In this document: in pieces, positions 54,365 through 62,275 of the stretch | How the letters are laid out: the number at the start of each line of letters is the position of its first letter | Position numbering within the stretch: position 1 is the stretch's first letter | NCBI RefSeq assembly: GCF_009014635.1 | Contig: NZ_BKCF01000003.1 | Location: forward strand, 186,001-250,000 | Reading direction: 5' to 3' | Length of the DNA stretch: 64,000 nt | From: Patiriisocius marinistellae | GTDB lineage: Bacteria > Bacteroidota > Bacteroidia > Flavobacteriales > Flavobacteriaceae | Program-made: the position numbers and the translations under genes | Notes under the pieces: model-generated | Told to the model about the DNA's origin: nothing | Databases searched by the model: none | The model's input: only the letters and a program-made list of their open reading frames with translations

Positions 54365-55522
54365 ATGAACAATTTTGAATTTAAAAACCCAACCAAAATT
54401 ATTTTTGGAAAGGATACAATAGAACAATTAAAAAATGAAATTCCTGCAGATGCTAAAGTATTATTACTTTATGGTGGAGGAAGTATTAAGAAAAACGGAA
54501 TCTACGACCAAGTAAAAACCGCTTTGGCAAACGTTGATGTGAACGAGTTTGGAGGTATTCCTGCAAATCCAGAATACGCAACATTAATGGACGCTTTAAA
54601 AGTTATTAAAGATGAAAACATTACGTATTTACTAGCAGTTGGTGGTGGATCTGTAATTGACGGAACTAAATTTTTATCTGCAGCTGCAGTTTTTGAAGGC
54701 GATACACCTTGGGATATTTTAACTAAAAATGTTAGAACAGAAAAAGGAATGCCTTTTGGAACCGTTTTAACATTACCAGCAACAGGATCTGAAATGAATT
54801 CTGGAGCTGTAATTACACGTGAAGAAACTAAAGAAAAATTAGCAATGGGTGGACCTGGTTTATTTCCAGTGTTTTCAATATTAGACCCACAAGTTATTAC
54901 ATCTATTCCAGAACGTCAATTAGCAAATGGTTTAACAGATGCTTTTACACACGTTTTAGAACAATACATGACGTATCCAATTGGAGCTTTATTGCAAGAT
55001 CGTTTTGCAGAAAGTATATTACAAACATTAGTAGAAGTTGCACCAACAGTATTAAAAGATCCAACAAATTACCAAGCAGCATCTAACTTTATGTGGAGTT
55101 GCACAATGGCGTTAAATGGACTAATTCAAAAAGGAGTACCAGGAGATTGGGCAATCCACATGATGGGTCACGAGTTAACAGCTTTATTTGGAATAGATCA
55201 CGCACGTACTTTGGCAGTTATAACACCAAGTCATTACAAGTATAATTTTGAAGCTAAAAAAGAAAAATTAGCGCAATATGGTGAACGTGTTTGGAACATT
55301 ACTGAAGGTAGTACAGACGATAAAGCCTATGCTGCAATAGAAAAAACTACTGCTTTTTTCCATGAGTTAGGCATTGATACAAAATTATCTGACTACACTA
55401 AAGATTACGAAGGAACTGCAGAAGAAGTTGCTAAACGTTTTAAAACTAGAGGTTGGAAACTAGGTGAACGTCAAGCTTTAATGCCTGAAGATGCAGAGAA
55501 AATTGTAAAAATGGCATACTAA
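54365..55522 (+). CDS. Iron-containing alcohol dehydrogenase, YqhD-like
   Basis: 385 residues of the group III metal-dependent ADH family. NADP site GGGSIKKNG and AVGGGSVIDGTKF; metal ligands Asp and His in NGLTDAFTHVLEQY and two His in IHMMGHELTALFGIDHARTL. YqhD reduces reactive aldehydes such as malondialdehyde, acrolein and methylglyoxal with NADPH, in line with its operon partners. Confidence 0.93.
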   Translation: MNNFEFKNPTKIIFGKDTIEQLKNEIPADAKVLLLYGGGSIKKNGIYDQVKTALANVDVNEFGGIPANPEYATLMDALKVIKDENITYLLAVGGGSVIDGTKFLSAAAVFEGDTPWDILTKNVRTEKGMPFGTVLTLPATGSEMNSGAVITREETKEKLAMGGPGLFPVFSILDPQVITSIPERQLANGLTDAFTHVLEQYMTYPIGALLQDRFAESILQTLVEVAPTVLKDPTNYQAASNFMWSCTMALNGLIQKGVPGDWAIHMMGHELTALFGIDHARTLAVITPSHYKYNFEAKKEKLAQYGERVWNITEGSTDDKAYAAIEKTTAFFHELGIDTKLSDYTKDYEGTAEEVAKRFKTRGWKLGERQALMPEDAEKIVKMAY

Positions 55523-55538
55523 ATTTATAATTATTTAA

Positions 55539-56345
55539 ATGAAAATAATAAAAACGGTAGCCTTAGCGCTAACTATAATTACAGCTTCAAGTTGTAAAGA
55601 CAAAACAAACAACACTACTTCTGAAAACGTTTCAGAAGATAAAACAGAACTAAAAAAAGATAAAACTATGAACGTATTATTTGTATTAACATCTCACGAC
55701 AAATTAGGAGATACAGGAAAAAAAACAGGATTTTGGGTTGAAGAATTCGCAAATCCATATTACACATTATTAGACAAAGGCTCAAAAATTACTATTGCAA
55801 CTCCAAATGGTGGTGCTGCACCAATAGATCCAAGTAGTGATTCTCCAGATGCTGCAACAGAAGATACTGAGCGTTACAATAAAGACGAAGCAACAAAAGC
55901 ATTAATCGCAAATACGCACAAGTTAGCTGATATGAATGCAGACGATTTTGATGCTGTATTTTATCCTGGAGGTCATGGACCATTATGGGATTTAGCAAAC
56001 GATAAAACATCTATTGCTTTAATCGAAAAGTTTAATACTCAAGAGAAGCCTGTAGCATTTGTATGCCACGCTCCTGCTGCATTAAAAGGTGTAAAAGGAA
56101 CAGATGGAGAACCATTAGTAAAAGGTAAAAAAGTAACTGGTTTTACAAATACCGAAGAAGATACTGTTGGTTTAACAGACGTTGTTCCATTTTTAGTGGA
56201 AGACATGTTAAATGAAAATGGAGGAATCTACTCTAAAAAAGAAGATTGGGCAGCTTACGCTATTCAAGATGGTAATTTAATTACAGGACAAAATCCTGCA
56301 TCGTCTGAGTTGGTTGCAGAAAAATTATTAGAGAGCTTAAAATAG
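55539..56345 (+). CDS. DJ-1/PfpI (Hsp31-like) protein with lipoprotein signal
   Basis: 268 residues. The N-terminus is a lipoprotein signal with lipobox ITASSC (Cys19), then a charged linker, then at residue 44 MNVLFVLTSHDKLGD the normal start of a DJ-1 domain. The domain has nucleophile Cys in AFVCHAPAAL, a preceding YPGGHGPLWDL and acidic residues typical of Hsp31/glyoxalase III. It would convert methylglyoxal to lactate or repair glycated targets. The position at the end of the aldehyde-detoxification operon fits. Membrane anchoring of this usually cytoplasmic family is noteworthy; translation from Met44 (55668) would yield a soluble form. Confidence 0.88.
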   Translation: MKIIKTVALALTIITASSCKDKTNNTTSENVSEDKTELKKDKTMNVLFVLTSHDKLGDTGKKTGFWVEEFANPYYTLLDKGSKITIATPNGGAAPIDPSSDSPDAATEDTERYNKDEATKALIANTHKLADMNADDFDAVFYPGGHGPLWDLANDKTSIALIEKFNTQEKPVAFVCHAPAALKGVKGTDGEPLVKGKKVTGFTNTEEDTVGLTDVVPFLVEDMLNENGGIYSKKEDWAAYAIQDGNLITGQNPASSELVAEKLLESLK

Positions 56346-56358
56346 TTTATTAATAAAA

Positions 56359-56400
56359 AACCCAATTAGAATAGATTTTAAAATCTGTTCTAATTGGGTT
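56359..56400. terminator. Bidirectional rho-independent terminator
   Basis: A 13-bp perfect outer stem AACCCAATTAGAA/TTCTAATTGGGTT and an inner AGATTTT/AAAATCT stem, flanked by A and T-rich tracts, between the convergent ends of the detoxification operon and the cold-shock gene. Confidence 0.85.
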
Positions 56401-56422
56401 AAATAGTTTATAGAGCAATGTA

Positions 56423-56884
56423 TTACTTCTCGAGTTTCACTTTTACTGCATTCATACCTCTTTGACCTTTTTCAAGTTCAAATGATACTTTATTACCTTC
56501 TGTAATCTCGTCAATTAAACCACTTACGTGACAAAAATATTTTTGTTGATCTGCTCCATCTACGATAAAACCAAATCCTTTTGAAGTGTCAAAAAAACTA
56601 ACTGTACCTATACGTACTGGATTAAATTTATCCTCGTCAGTTTCTTCTTTTGGAGGAATTCCCAAAACAATATCTTCTGCTTCAACTTCAACTTTCTGTG
56701 AAGGATCTGGCGGTGTGTCCACTAGATTTCCATTAAAGTCTACATAAGCAAATTCAATTCCTGTGCTTCCGTTTTCTTCTTTTTCAAGTTTGCGGGCTTC
56801 CATTTTCTTCCGCTTATCTTCACGCTTTTTTAAACGTTTTTTCTCTTTTTCACTCTTACCAAATGTTTGTTGGGATCTTGCCAT
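56423..56884 (-). CDS. Cold-shock-domain protein with basic N-terminal extension
   Basis: 153 residues. The N-terminus (1-40) is almost wholly Lys, Arg and Glu (KSEKEKKRLKKREDKRKK). The C-terminal part is a cold-shock domain: IGTVSFFDTSKGFGFIV with the RNP1-like KGFGFI motif, and KYFCHVSGLIDEITEGNKVSFELEKGQRGMNAVKV; RNP2 is altered (FCHVSG). It binds single-stranded RNA or DNA. It lies 61 bp after the DEAD-box gene on the same strand, an RNA-remodelling pair as seen in many flavobacteria. Confidence 0.9.
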   Translation of the reverse strand: MARSQQTFGKSEKEKKRLKKREDKRKKMEARKLEKEENGSTGIEFAYVDFNGNLVDTPPDPSQKVEVEAEDIVLGIPPKEETDEDKFNPVRIGTVSFFDTSKGFGFIVDGADQQKYFCHVSGLIDEITEGNKVSFELEKGQRGMNAVKVKLEK

Positions 56885-56945
56885 TAATTTATCTAATCTA
56901 TTTTTTAATTAATTTATTTTCTAAAGGTACGAAATTTTCAAGAAT

Positions 56946-58286
56946 TTATTTTTTCTTTTTCTTCTTAGATTGTTCGTCCTTTGGAGTTACAGTCTTAGTT
57001 TGGTTCAAATGGTGTGCCAAAAGCTTATCAATTAATTCATCTTTGGTAAGATGATGGAAAATTGTTTTAATATCTGTTTTAAAAGCTTCTGAGATAAAAT
57101 GATTTGGTTTTGTTTTAAAAATTTGTTTTGCCCAAAGTTTTGCATTGTTTTCTTCAATAGCAAGAGCATCAACTTTTAACATTTCAGAAAAAGTAATCCC
57201 TAATTCATCTTCTAAATCTGGAATGTCATTTACTTCGTCTTGTTGAATTACACTTAAAGAAAGTCCCTTTGCCCCTGCTCTAGCAGTACGTCCACTTCTA
57301 TGTACATACGCATCATAAGTATCTGGCAAGTGGTATTGTATTACATATTCAATTTCTTTTACATCGATACCACGAGCTGCTAGGTCTGTTGCTACAAGAA
57401 TATTAATGTGCCCTTCTCTAAACTGGCCCATAATCCTATCTCTAATTCCTTGTGTTAAACTACCGTGTAATGCTCCAGATGAGAATTTATGGATGGCCAA
57501 GTTTTTAGCCAACTTATTAACCGCTGCTTTAGTTTTACAGAAAATAATTCCTCGTTGTCCTTCTTTAGTGCTTAAAAAATGCATTAATACATCTAGCTTT
57601 TCTTCTGGGGCAACTACAATATATTTATGATCAATACCTTGATGACCAAGGGTAGCCATATCCACCTCTATATTTTCTACCTTTTTAGAAAGATAATTTT
57701 GAACAAGTTGTTTTATTTCGCCATTTAACGTTGCTGTAAATAAAAAGGTTCTTCGCTTTTTAGGCATTACCTTAATAATTGTATCAAGACTTTCTTTTAA
57801 AATAGAAACCATTTCATCAGCTTCATCAAGTACTAGATACGAGGCATTACTAATACCCACTGCTTTACGCTCCATTAAATCAATTAGGCGTCCTGGAGTT
57901 GCAACTATAATTTGTGTAGGTTCCTTAAGCCTCTCAATTTGAGGTTTAATTGGAATTCCCCCACAAATAGAAGCAATTGAAATAGTAGGGATATTAGCTG
58001 CAAAATCACATAAGTTTTTATGTATTTGTTGTCCTAACTCCCTTGTAGGAGCGAGTACAATAGCTTGTATGTCATTATTAGTGACATCAACTAATTGTAA
58101 TAATGGCAATCCAAAAGCGGCTGTTTTTCCAGTTCCTGTTTTAGCAATTCCCACGACATCATCCTTTTGGTTTAACACTACAGGAATAACTTTTGCTTGA
58201 ACATCTGTGGGTGCAGAGATATTCATCGTTTTTAATGCTTTAATAAGGGCTTGGTCTACGCCTAAACTTTTAAATGTATTTGCCAT
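56946..58286 (-). CDS. DEAD-box RNA helicase
   Basis: 446 residues with all motifs: Q motif APTDVQAKVIP, I AKTGTGKT, Ia PTRELGQQI, Ib TPGRLIDL, II DEADE, III TATL (variant of SAT), IV IIFCKTK, V ATDLAARGIDV and VI HRSGRTARAG. A lysine-rich tail (DEQSKKKKKK) follows. It remodels structured RNA, probably in ribosome assembly or cold adaptation. A CTTCGGAAAT motif sits 16 bp upstream of the start (58302-58311). Confidence 0.95.
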   Translation of the reverse strand: MANTFKSLGVDQALIKALKTMNISAPTDVQAKVIPVVLNQKDDVVGIAKTGTGKTAAFGLPLLQLVDVTNNDIQAIVLAPTRELGQQIHKNLCDFAANIPTISIASICGGIPIKPQIERLKEPTQIIVATPGRLIDLMERKAVGISNASYLVLDEADEMVSILKESLDTIIKVMPKKRRTFLFTATLNGEIKQLVQNYLSKKVENIEVDMATLGHQGIDHKYIVVAPEEKLDVLMHFLSTKEGQRGIIFCKTKAAVNKLAKNLAIHKFSSGALHGSLTQGIRDRIMGQFREGHINILVATDLAARGIDVKEIEYVIQYHLPDTYDAYVHRSGRTARAGAKGLSLSVIQQDEVNDIPDLEDELGITFSEMLKVDALAIEENNAKLWAKQIFKTKPNHFISEAFKTDIKTIFHHLTKDELIDKLLAHHLNQTKTVTPKDEQSKKKKKK

Positions 58287-58319
58287 ATTATTGTAGTTGT
58301 ACTTCGGAAATATTAATTA

Positions 58320-58769
58320 TTAAGCTTCTTGTAGAATTCTTTTTGACTTACGGTAAGTATACTTTGGATAAATATTTCTTTTAGCAAAACGGTTTAAATT
58401 TCCAGCGTTTATCATCTTACGATAAATAGGCTTTGTTACTCCAAAATATTCATAAGTCGCACCATCTGTAAAAGTAATCTCTAAGAGCATTCCCTTATGT
58501 TGATAATCTGCGATTGCTGAATTTGTAATGGTCTCTGTGTATTCTGGCAAGTTTTTTTCTTTTGTCTCTGGTGCCATACTTACTAGAAAATGATACCCAT
58601 CGATAATTCTACGGCTTTGAATCTCAGCTTCTTCTTGCTTTTCATCACCATCTTGAAACTTATCAGGATGCCATTCTTTTACTAAGTTTCTGTATGCTTT
58701 TTTTAGAGGTTGGAGTTCAATTTCTTTTTCGACTCCAAATAATTTCTTGTATTCGTGTATGCGCTTCAT
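58320..58769 (-). CDS. J-domain protein fused to a KTSC domain
   Basis: 149 residues. Residues 1-60 are a J domain with the HPD tripeptide (NLVKEWHPDKFQDGD), the DnaK-stimulating motif. Residues about 80-140 form a KTSC domain (AIADYQHKGMLLEITFTDGATYEYFGVTKPIYRKMINAGN), a small module often near nucleic-acid enzymes. It could recruit Hsp70 to RNA or ribosomal substrates. It lies 33 bp upstream of the DEAD-box gene on the same strand. Confidence 0.88.
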   Translation of the reverse strand: MKRIHEYKKLFGVEKEIELQPLKKAYRNLVKEWHPDKFQDGDEKQEEAEIQSRRIIDGYHFLVSMAPETKEKNLPEYTETITNSAIADYQHKGMLLEITFTDGATYEYFGVTKPIYRKMINAGNLNRFAKRNIYPKYTYRKSKRILQEA

Positions 58770-58840
58770 TATCAGTGATTTTAATAGGGCGCGAAATTAC
58801 TGCTTTTTAATCGATAAGTAGTAAAATTAACCAATAAAAA

Positions 58841-58865
58841 AAAGCCCACCTTCAAGATGAGCTTT
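58841..58865 (-). terminator. Rho-independent terminator of the 84-residue protein gene
   Basis: On the minus strand AAAGCTCATC pairs with GGTGGGCTTT (two G-T pairs) around TTGAA, followed by a run of eight T. Confidence 0.75.
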
Positions 58866-58882
58866 TTAAAAATAACCTATTA

Positions 58883-59137
58883 TTATTTTTTTGTATGATG
58901 CCCCCAAACGATGTCAACAATTTCTTCATCGTTTCTAAGTATAACATATTCTTCAGCTACTCTTTCAGCATCTGCTTGAGTCCTATCGTCTGGTTCATTT
59001 CCATGACTAGGAATTTTCCCTAGCTTTTCTGAATAGTTAGCGTTTTCCCAGCGTCTTGCATTTGTAGCGGTATTTAAAATGGTTATTTGAGTTACTGTAA
59101 ACCATTTAATTTTTCCGTGACTTCCCTTGTTTCCCAT
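58883..59137 (-). CDS. Small conserved-looking protein of unknown function
   Basis: 84 residues, start MGNKGSHGKIKWFTVTQITILNTATNARRWENANY. Soluble, mixed charge, no motif recognised apart from an acidic second half (DDRTQADAERVAEEYVILRNDEEIVDIVWGHH). It has its own terminator. Its setting among cold-shock genes may hint at stress-related expression. Confidence 0.65.
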   Translation of the reverse strand: MGNKGSHGKIKWFTVTQITILNTATNARRWENANYSEKLGKIPSHGNEPDDRTQADAERVAEEYVILRNDEEIVDIVWGHHTKK

Positions 59138-59303
59138 AATTGTAGTTTTAATTTGTGTTAGTTAGTAAAAGGAGCTATAAATATAAAATAATTAATAACT
59201 TATAAATCAAGCATTTATACCTATTTTAAAGTTTTATACTAGTTGTATTAAAGAGATAATTTGTAAAAAGATATCTTTTTTAAATTATAGTATCCCACAA
59301 AAA

Positions 59304-59330
59304 AATCCCAACCGCGTGACGATTAGGATT
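59304..59330 (-). terminator. Rho-independent terminator of the cold-shock gene
   Basis: On the minus strand AATCCTAATCG pairs with CGGTTGGGATT (two G-T pairs) around TCACG, followed by TTTTT. It lies 23 bp after the stop at 59354. Confidence 0.8.
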
Positions 59331-59353
59331 TATTAAAACTATATGGGATGCCT

Positions 59354-59545
59354 TTAGATAACTGTAACGTTTACTGCATTTAATCCTTTGTTTCCTTCTT
59401 TCAGTTCAAATGTAACTTCGTCACCTTCTCTAATCTCATCGATTAATCCAGTTACGTGTACGAAGTGATCTTTTTCAACTCCTTCTTCTGTTATGAAACC
59501 AAATCCTTTGGTGTCGTTGAAAAATTTTACTGTTCCTTTACTCAT
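59354..59545 (-). CDS. Cold-shock protein, single CSD (CspA-like)
   Basis: 63 residues, the whole protein a cold-shock domain: GTVKFFNDTKGFGFITEEG (RNP1 KGFGFI) and KDHFVHVTGLIDEIREGDEVTFELKEG (RNP2 HFVHVTG). It binds single-stranded nucleic acids as an RNA chaperone. Its C-terminal half is close to that of the extended cold-shock protein at 56423-56884. Confidence 0.95.
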   Translation of the reverse strand: MSKGTVKFFNDTKGFGFITEEGVEKDHFVHVTGLIDEIREGDEVTFELKEGNKGLNAVNVTVI

Positions 59546-59648
59546 TTTACTATAATTTAAATATTAATTACTTAGTAGTTAACAAGTAGCGTGCCATTAA
59601 TATGAGTAACATCTAAAACTAAAACCTGTTAAAATTTCCGAAGAAAAT

Positions 59649-61673
59649 TTACCATATCTTAATACGTTCTTCAACTGCTTTATAATTACTATCTCCAGGT
59701 TTAACATCAAATGCTTCATAAAATGGTGTGCTATTCATCAATGGCCCATTTACACGCCAAATTGCTGGTGAATGTGAATTTGTATTAATATAAGTACGTA
59801 AAAAAGCATCGCGAGTTTTAACTCTCCATATTCTAGCGATGGACATAAAAAAACGCTGGTCTGGTGTATAACCGCCTATTTTTATAGTGTCCTGTCCTTG
59901 CTTAGTTAATTTAAAGGCGTCGTACGCAATAGAAATTCCACCGTTATCTGCAACATTTTCCCCTACGGTTGTTGCTCCGTTAACATGTACGTCATCAAGC
60001 ACTGTAAACTCGCTATAGCGGTCAATTATTTGTTGAGTTTTAGCTTTGAAATTTTTTAGGTCGTCGTCTGTCCACCAGTTTTTCACGTTTCCTTCTTTAT
60101 CATATTGTGCACCTCTATCATCAAATGCATGTGTAAACTCGTGCCCTATTACCATTCCTATTCCTCCATAATTTACAGCATCATCAGCGTTGACGTCAAA
60201 ATATGGAAATTGAAGAATACCCGCTGGAAAAACAATTTCATTAAGCGATGCATTATAATATGCGGTTACTGTTGAAGGTGTAGTTCCCCATCTGTCCTTG
60301 TCTGGTGCTTTGTTAAGTTGAGCAGCCATATAATCAAAATCATTACGTTCTAATGTGATAATATTTTCAAAATACTGATCTTTATTTATTTCTACATCAT
60401 ATTCGCGCCACACATCTGGGTAGCCTATTTTTTTAGTAATAGCATATAGTTTTTCTTTTGCTTTTACTTTTGTACTATCGCTCATCCAGTCAAGATTATC
60501 CATTCTGGCTTCAAATGCTTTTTGAAAATTGTTAACAAGCTCTAATGCTCGCTTTTTTGCGGCTTCGTCAAAATGTTGTTTAGTATATAATTGACCTAAA
60601 GCAAAACCCAGTAATCCATCCACTTGTCGCACCATCGCTTGTTCTCTCGTTTGCTTCTTTGATTGTCCAGTTAATGCCTTTGAATACTCAAATGAAGCTT
60701 CTTCAAACGGTGTGCTTAAATAATCTGCATAGTTAGAAATAACGCTTGCTTTTAAATATAATTTCCAGTCATTTAATGATATTTTAGTTAGCATTTTATC
60801 TAAGGCATTATAATACGCTGGTTGTTTCATATCAACCGAATCTACCTGAACTCCTAACGTGTTAAATTGAGATTCCCAATTAAGGTTAGGTTGCATTTTT
60901 ACTATTTGAGCAAGACTAAACTTATTGTAATTACCTTCTATTTTTCTACGTTCCACACGGGTTTTATGTTCGTTAGCTAATTGTTTTTCTATACTATAGA
61001 CAGTTAAGGCATTTTGTTCTGCATTAGGTTCATTTACTAATTTAAATAATGTAGTTAGATAGGTTTTATATGCTTCTTGTATTGCAACAGTTTCTTCATC
61101 TTTACCAAAATAGTAATCTCTGTCTGGCAACCCAAGTCCAGATTGTGCAGCATGCATTATATTAAATTTGCTATTTTCTTGATCTGCTGAAATGTATAGT
61201 CCTATAAGTGATGTATGTCCATTTTTTTGTTCTTCGGAAACGAGCTGCATCAAAGATTTTACGTCGTTGATTTTATTAATTTCATCAAGCATAGGTTTTA
61301 TGGGTTCAAAACCACGTTTATTTATTTGTACAGTGTCCATCCCAGATGCATAAAAATCACCCAGTTTTTGTTCTACACTACCTTTAGTGTTATCGCTGGC
61401 AGCAGCATTTTCTAAAATTTCCTCTAGCAGTTCTCGTTGTGGAATGTTTAAAAACATGTAAGATCCTACACCTACTTGATCATCTGCAATTACTGCATTA
61501 TCATTCCATTTTTTATTTACGTGAGCAAAAAAATTATCTCCAGGTTTAATATTTTGAGAAATACCATCAAATTCTGGAACCTTAGGCGCTTCTTTTTCTT
61601 CTTGGTGCGAATGTGATTCTTTACAAGAGATAAAGATTAATAGTAGAATAATAAGATAAGGGAGTTTTTTCAT
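59649..61673 (-). CDS. pepO: M13-family zinc metallopeptidase lipoprotein (neprilysin/PepO type)
   Basis: 674 residues. Lipoprotein signal MKKLPYLIILLLIFISC with Cys17 lipidated; an acidic/His linker follows (HSHQEEKEAP). Peptidase_M13_N spans about 35-410 and the catalytic part begins after. Zinc motif VIGHEFTHAFDDRG (HExxH), third ligand Glu in GENVADNGG, and NAYYN-like AYYNASLNEIVFPAG. It cleaves short peptides in the periplasm or at the surface. Confidence 0.94.
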   Translation of the reverse strand: MKKLPYLIILLLIFISCKESHSHQEEKEAPKVPEFDGISQNIKPGDNFFAHVNKKWNDNAVIADDQVGVGSYMFLNIPQRELLEEILENAAASDNTKGSVEQKLGDFYASGMDTVQINKRGFEPIKPMLDEINKINDVKSLMQLVSEEQKNGHTSLIGLYISADQENSKFNIMHAAQSGLGLPDRDYYFGKDEETVAIQEAYKTYLTTLFKLVNEPNAEQNALTVYSIEKQLANEHKTRVERRKIEGNYNKFSLAQIVKMQPNLNWESQFNTLGVQVDSVDMKQPAYYNALDKMLTKISLNDWKLYLKASVISNYADYLSTPFEEASFEYSKALTGQSKKQTREQAMVRQVDGLLGFALGQLYTKQHFDEAAKKRALELVNNFQKAFEARMDNLDWMSDSTKVKAKEKLYAITKKIGYPDVWREYDVEINKDQYFENIITLERNDFDYMAAQLNKAPDKDRWGTTPSTVTAYYNASLNEIVFPAGILQFPYFDVNADDAVNYGGIGMVIGHEFTHAFDDRGAQYDKEGNVKNWWTDDDLKNFKAKTQQIIDRYSEFTVLDDVHVNGATTVGENVADNGGISIAYDAFKLTKQGQDTIKIGGYTPDQRFFMSIARIWRVKTRDAFLRTYINTNSHSPAIWRVNGPLMNSTPFYEAFDVKPGDSNYKAVEERIKIW

Positions 61674-61808
61674 AACTTCTGAAATATTAATGGTTGAAAT
61701 AATTTTGTTTGATTGTACTATAAAGATAATGATACGTTTAGTAAGTCACATTTCCGAAGAAATAAATACTCAGTTAATGCGACAAATCATACTAATCATA
61801 CTAAATAA

Positions 61809-61985
61809 TTACTTATTCTTTTTAACGCTACGTCTCCATAAAAAATAGAATACCACAATGCAAATGGGAAGTATTATAAACATGATTAAATCAAAAGGGT
61901 TTGATAAATCTAGTTGGTTACTATCACCTGGATTAGGTGTTCCTGTTGGTACTTGTAAATAGAGAATTTTGTTAAAGTAGTTCAT
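61809..61985 (-). CDS. Small single-pass membrane protein (58 residues)
   Basis: The minus-strand frame from ATG 61985 to TAA 61809 encodes a short N-terminal part (MNYFNKILYLQVPTGTPNPG), one hydrophobic segment (FDLIMFIILPICIVVFYFLW) and a basic tail (RRSVKKNK), a normal N-out/C-in topology. I know similar small proteins, with the same PTGTPNP and LWRR parts, from other flavobacteria, where they are often annotated only as hypothetical. It lies between the M13 peptidase and the surface protein. Confidence 0.75.
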   Translation of the reverse strand: MNYFNKILYLQVPTGTPNPGDSNQLDLSNPFDLIMFIILPICIVVFYFLWRRSVKKNK

Positions 61986-62275
61986 TAATAGTTATTAAAT
62001 TTAAAAAATACAATTATTATATAAAGATACTAGTTTAAAATTTTTATCTATTTCAACTTAATTAAAAGTTGCATTTAACTAATGATTATAGTTAATTATA
62101 AATTTTATCTCATAAAGAATATTTTTAACGAGTTTTTTCCTACAAAAAATATTAAAATAAATATTATTTTTGATAAAAAAACAAATAAACACGCTGTAAA
62201 ACACTTGTGTTTAAAACAGTTAACATTTACATAGGGTTATCTTAATTATCTTTACACACTTAGAAATTTAATTAT
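61986..62275. other. AT-rich intergenic region upstream of the surface protein
   Basis: 290 bases. A possible -7 element TATCTTTA lies at 62247-62254, about 22 bases before the ATG at 62276. No other signal was seen. Confidence 0.4.
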
